Assembly (NCBI GenBank): GCA_012845835.1
Contig: JABAKD010000009.1
Coordinates: forward strand, 9,672,785-9,736,784
Origin: Undaria pinnatifida
Lineage: Eukaryota; Sar; Phaeophyceae; Laminariales; Alariaceae
Reading direction: 5' to 3'
DNA: 64,000 nucleotides
The notes beneath the pieces were generated by a model. It saw only the letters and a program-made list of their open reading frames with translations, did not search any database and was not told the origin of the DNA. The position numbers were made by a program, and so were the translations under genes. Positions 59,942-64,000 of this stretch are shown one piece after another (positions within the stretch are counted from its first letter, which is position 1; the number at the start of each line of letters is the position of its first letter).

Positions 59942-60489
59942 GGCGCAGCAATTCTTGCGCAAGGATCCTCCCCACTTCAATCAATGCTTGAATCGGGATG
60001 TTGTGGGGCCGATACAACCGAGACGGAGGTGTGCGTGCACGCGTGTGTGCGTGAGTTATCGATAGGGGGGGGGGGGGGGCGTCGTGTGCCTTGCCCTATC
60101 TTGCCGCGTTTTCGACGGTTTTAATACAGAACGGTATCGCCGCGTAGGTTTTAAACGTACTTATAGTCCATCTGGAATTTAAAGCTGAGCCTCAAGGTGT
60201 ACTGAGCTCGTGGTGTCACCGGTCTCACCTACGTTCCCTAGTCGGCCGAGTTTTAGGATCAGGGTTGGATCAGGGTTGAATCAGGCGGCTTTCGGTGGAC
60301 TATATAATATGTACTCAGTCATTCAAACTAGCCTGTTTCTTTAATATCTGAATATGCTCTTCCACAATGAAGTGACTTCAAAAAATCCCCAAAAAGTGCT
60401 TTTAACCCAGTCGAAGATCATGTCAATTGTTTCGTATAGGAATTAGTGTTGTGTAATTGGTTATATAGGAGTTAGTATACCGGGAGAAA

Positions 60490-61760
60490 TACCCCCCCCC
60501 TAGGAAACGGAGAGTGACAGCGAACGTAAAAAAGTGCACAGTAGTTCTATGTAACGAAGATAAGGTGAAGTCGGTAAATTTCAAATGGGAGTGGGGAGAA
60601 GATGACCTACCGATCGTAGACCAGTATATGTACCTTGGGGTAGAGATCTCAAAGGGCTGCTGCTCTTGGGATGCAAACATACCGAAAGTAATAGGAAAGG
60701 GTATATCACAAGTAGGCAAGATGGATGCGAACCTAATAGACTCACACCTTGACACTAGGATTAAAATATGTATTATGGTTAATGTGATTGTACCACACAG
60801 CTAGTGTATGCAGGAGAAGTATGGAAAAGGAACACGAAGTTTGTAAAACAACTGGAAACAGTGCGGATGACAGCAGCTAAAATGATACTTGGATGCTCAA
60901 GTACGACGAGTAATACAGTATTAAGAGCAGAACTAGGAACGTACCCACTTAAACTAAGTAGAGACACGAGGAATTTGAAATGGCAATATGAAGTAAAGAA
61001 TATGCCAGGAAAAAGGTTGCCAGCCATAGCTGATAGGGCTGGATGAGAGAAAATAACAAAAGGGCGAGCTGGAATAAGATGGGATAGCGTAGTCGAGAAA
61101 ATACGAAAGGAATTAGGGGGAGAGCAAGACGAGATACTGTCTATAGAGAAGTTTAGCGGGTACAAGACAGAAAGAGAAATAATAGAAGAAAGGGAAAGGC
61201 TAGCGCCAAGGAATAAGGTGATAGAGGAGAATCACTTAGAGATATACGGGGGATGAAGGGGAGATATTGGAATGAAAACGTATTTGTACGGCCCAATGGA
61301 CTACGTGAAAAAGCTGAAACTGCGATTTCGTGTAGGGGAGCCGGGCCCACCAGAAAGAAGAAAGAGATATACCAGAAGTGGGGAGGAGGACGTGGCTACA
61401 ATTATGTGCCCGTGTGGCACAACAGCAGAGAGTAGTACTTAGTAGGAGAATGTCAAATATACAAGAAGGAACGGGATGCGTTAGAGGAGGAGACGAGGAA
61501 ATTAGACGTATGTGACATGGAAGAATTTGGTAGACTAGAGAGTAGTGAGAAAACGATCGCTATCCTAGTAGATGGTGGCCGCAGACAGCGAAACAGGACG
61601 GGGATAGGATAAGCAAACAGTTTCTACCCAATATATGGAAGAAGCGTAATGAGCGCCCCAATGTCTTGGGGGTGTCTCTACTAGGAGTAGGAACGGTGCT
61701 CCGTCTCGAAAGGGATGCGTGGTCAATGGTCAAATGACTAAGGAAAGCAATAAATGAGTG
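60490..61760 (+). mobile_element. LINE fragment, best-preserved copy in the window
   Basis: Open from 60514 with VDQYMYLGVEISKGCCSWDA, the late palm/thumb region of LINE reverse transcriptases. A one-base frameshift near 60800 precedes YAGEVWKRNTKFVKQLETVR. It continues, with stops, to the C-terminal zinc-knuckle-like CPCGT and the 3' tail at 61740. The catalytic FADD segment is missing at the 5' side, so it is 5'-truncated. Confidence 0.85.
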
Positions 61761-61769
61761 CGCCCCCCC

Positions 61770-62690
61770 ATCCCCCCCCCCCCTTCGGCCGGTCCAAAAA
61801 AGTGAAAGTGGAGCGGGGGGCACGGATTTCATTTTGTGCGCCCTTGGGGCCTAAACTATTGCATGTCACGGGCTGCCGCAAAAGACGGAGTACGCTACGC
61901 CACGGGCTGACTTGCGGGAGACAGGACGACCAAGACTGTACGCCACAAGCTGATGAACAAGATATCGGAAAACGAGAAAACGTTCGTCACCAACACTAAC
62001 GTACCGCGGGAGCGACCAAGATCACTGTGCAATATCACAGAGAGCTTGAGTTCAAGCTGACGTATCCTAGAGCAATAAAAACTCCAGATTTCACCCGTTT
62101 GAACTGGTGGATAATTGCTTAGTTGTTCTTCTTGAAAATGATTGAAGCCTCCCAACAACACTGGCATACTCGTCAACATCGCGAGGGGCCTCAGGCCGTT
62201 CAGTGAGAGTTATCCCACGCTATTCGAGCAGGAGTATGAGAAAACTGCAGCAATGCGTGGCACCACGGTATAACACATCTCGCCTAGATGTTCACAGCGT
62301 ATTGGAAGGACAAATGAAGCCGATCGAAGAGACGGCCGGTCGGGGAAGCGGAGTAGAACACTTTATGTGCACTACCTGCGGTACCTGGCGCTACCCTCGC
62401 CCAACGCCGGGTCACTTACATGCAAACCGAGTATGACGTGTTAGCCATCCTCTCCATGCCGACGGAGGAACCAGCATCGTGCCTTGTGCGTTAATACAGG
62501 ACGGGAACGACCGGAACCCGCGGCCACGGGCAGATCAATGACAGGAGCTGCGCTCCTAGCAATCGATGGCCAAGGACAAGATTAATAACTCGATGTAACT
62601 GCAGAACTGACAGTATAAGACATCGATTTCGTGCATCCTTGAACAGATCCAGCACACAACGAGGCAACTCTGCCTAGACAACTCATCAGG
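61770..62690. other. No supported gene
   Basis: Follows the LINE tail and a C-run. A minus frame at 61895-62179 and a plus frame at 62203-62436 are open but short, with no recognised motif or splice context. Confidence 0.4.
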
Positions 62691-62699
62691 CTTAACCCC

Positions 62700-62775
62700 T
62701 GCAGACAATCCACGTTTTTGTGAAAAAATGACTTGGAATTAGTGTAGAACAAGTTTTGCAGTTCTAAAGGGGTAT
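62700..62775 (-). repeat. MITE family A internal fragment
   Basis: GACTTGGAATTAGTGTAGAA then GTTCTAAAGGGGT matches the internal part of the copies at 12160-12245 and 20900-20990. Confidence 0.5.
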
Positions 62776-63035
62776 GGTCCGAAAGTAAGACTGCCGGTCG
62801 CATTGCGACCATGTTGCCAGAGTCGTCTCCCGATTCCGACCACGTACATTGCGGCCACTGCAACAGCAGACAGGGCACTACAGGCAGTCCTTCTGTCGCT
62901 CTGTAATCGTGACAGGTTGTCAAGGTAGAAGCGCCACACGGCGTTCTGGATCTGTTCGATATTAAACGAAGGGTTCCGATACATCTTGAGTTTGACGTCG
63001 TTGTCCTCTTCTATCAGGTCTTGGACCCGCGACAT
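62739..63035 (-). CDS. Hypothetical protein or exon with one hydrophobic segment
   Basis: 98 codons from the ATG at 63035. A charged N-terminal part (SRVQDLIEEDNDVKLKMY, NPSFNIEQIQNAVWRFY) is followed by a hydrophobic stretch (ALSAVAVAAMYVVGIG). The last ~15 codons run into the AGGGGT...TTAGTGTAGA piece shared with MITE family A (62700-62775), so the natural end may be earlier. A neighbouring minus frame at 63150-63260 (SEDVVYENTRKTTTRISSAE) could be an upstream exon. No family recognised. Confidence 0.35.
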   Translation of the reverse strand: MSRVQDLIEEDNDVKLKMYRNPSFNIEQIQNAVWRFYLDNLSRLQSDRRTACSALSAVAVAAMYVVGIGRRLWQHGRNATGSLTFGPYPFRTAKLVLH

Positions 63036-63359
63036 CCTTCTTCGATATTTCTGTCTGTGATGGGTTCTGTTGGCTGTACACACTTGCCCGCATAGTTACG
63101 TGCCTCTCGCCAGCTTCAAGTCCACCGACTACGGTGACGAACCCATGCCGTCCATATGCGTAGGTCTTCCGCCGATGAGATCCTTGTTGTTGTCTTCCGT
63201 GTATTTTCGTAGACTACATCTTCCGACGGCACGCACCTCCATCGAACCGAGGGGGTATTTCTGGCCACGGCCAATCGTAAAGGGTCCAATTTTTCCCAAT
63301 ATGGTGCAAGTTTGGACCCTTCACATTTGGCGGAGGCCGAAAATACCAAGGCATATCAC

Positions 63360-63640
63360 GGTATTTTTGACGGGACGGGAAGGACGGTAACAGCGGGACG
63401 GGACGGGACGGTAAAACCGTCGTCAAACTGGCCCCGTCCCGTCCCGTCGACAAATCTCCAACCGTCGTCACTTACTGTCCCGTCCCGTCGTCAAACTCCG
63501 TCCCGTTGTACTTAACCGTCCGGTCCCGTCAATAAAACCACTCCCGTTGGAAATTACCGTCGCGTCGCGTCGCGATACTTTCAATTACCGTCCCGTCATC
63601 CAAACCTGCACCGTCGTCTTTACCGTCCAGTCCAGCCGAC
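63360..63640. repeat. GACGGGACGG / CCGTCCCGTC degenerate repeat
   Basis: Starts as GGGACGGGAAGGACGGTAAC and switches strand sense at about 63418 to CGTCCCGTCCCGTCG, so it forms an inverted, hairpin-capable block of simple repeats. Confidence 0.8.
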
Positions 63641-64000
63641 AAAATTTGTCCCCCCCCGTCCATTCCTACCAAGATATTACGAATTTACGAAGTTTCATTT
63701 TTCACATTGAAAAATTCAGTTTGTTTATATTGTTTACCGCAGACTGGTATGTACATTAAATTGAAGTTATGCGAATTTACGAAGCACGAAAATACGGAAA
63801 TATGAAAATATGAAAAGTACATGAAAACGCCCGTTGCGGCGAATTCGCCTGATTTCGATGTACTCAAGGCGTGGAAGGTACAGTGGAAGGTACAGGCGAT
63901 GGATGGAGTAGACGCCAAAGCGGGGAAGATGGTAAAGTGCCGGTTCGCTGGCCATATGTCGAACTGTTGGCTCGACTGTACCTGGGGATCGATACCATCA

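Overview
The window is nuclear DNA of an intron-rich eukaryote, not bacterial. Only a few percent is clearly coding. The rest is long introns and intergenic DNA packed with transposon remnants, fold-back elements, satellites and microsatellites. Long introns, a mid-range base composition and a likely axonemal gene beside a housekeeping gene fit a large-genome flagellated alga. A brown alga (multicellular stramenopile) is my best guess, but no sequence here proves it.

Layout. (1) 1-15.4 kb: a minus-strand coiled-coil gene. Nine exons join in phase, running from an ATG at 15407 down to 1230; the gene probably continues past the left edge. Its introns hold three satellite blocks, an AAC microsatellite and several TIR elements. 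(2) 15.4-16.5 kb: the interval between the divergently transcribed coiled-coil gene and Sec24, which presumably contains both promoters. (3) 16.5-47.1 kb: a complete COPII coat gene, SEC24, on the plus strand. I reconstructed 18 exons with every phase consistent, giving about 1114 residues across 30.6 kb. Two of its introns start with GC rather than GT. Its introns carry several fragments of one LINE family. (4) 47.1-51.9 kb: 3' flank with GCA/GCC repeats and no convincing gene. (5) 51.9-56.1 kb: a short LTR-like element with a tRNA-like sequence, then a 930-bp unit present three times in tandem. Each unit carries an in-frame 56-residue minus-strand exon. A Cys-rich exon of what may be the same gene lies upstream. 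(6) 56.1-64 kb: two fold-back elements (one flanked by TA), a small Cys-rich minus ORF, a decayed LINE, a candidate minus-strand exon and a GACGG-type repeat.

Sec24 selects cargo and forms the inner COPII coat with Sec23 at ER exit sites. The coiled-coil gene resembles flagellar/DUF4795-type proteins only loosely. Nothing suggests the genes form a pathway. I found no CRISPR, no intact RNA gene and no intact transposase. The most notable items are the recent in-frame exon triplication, three GC-AG introns among 26 reconstructed donors, the G-rich-start/C-rich-end layout of Sec24 introns, and the load of sense-oriented LINE pieces in consecutive Sec24 introns.
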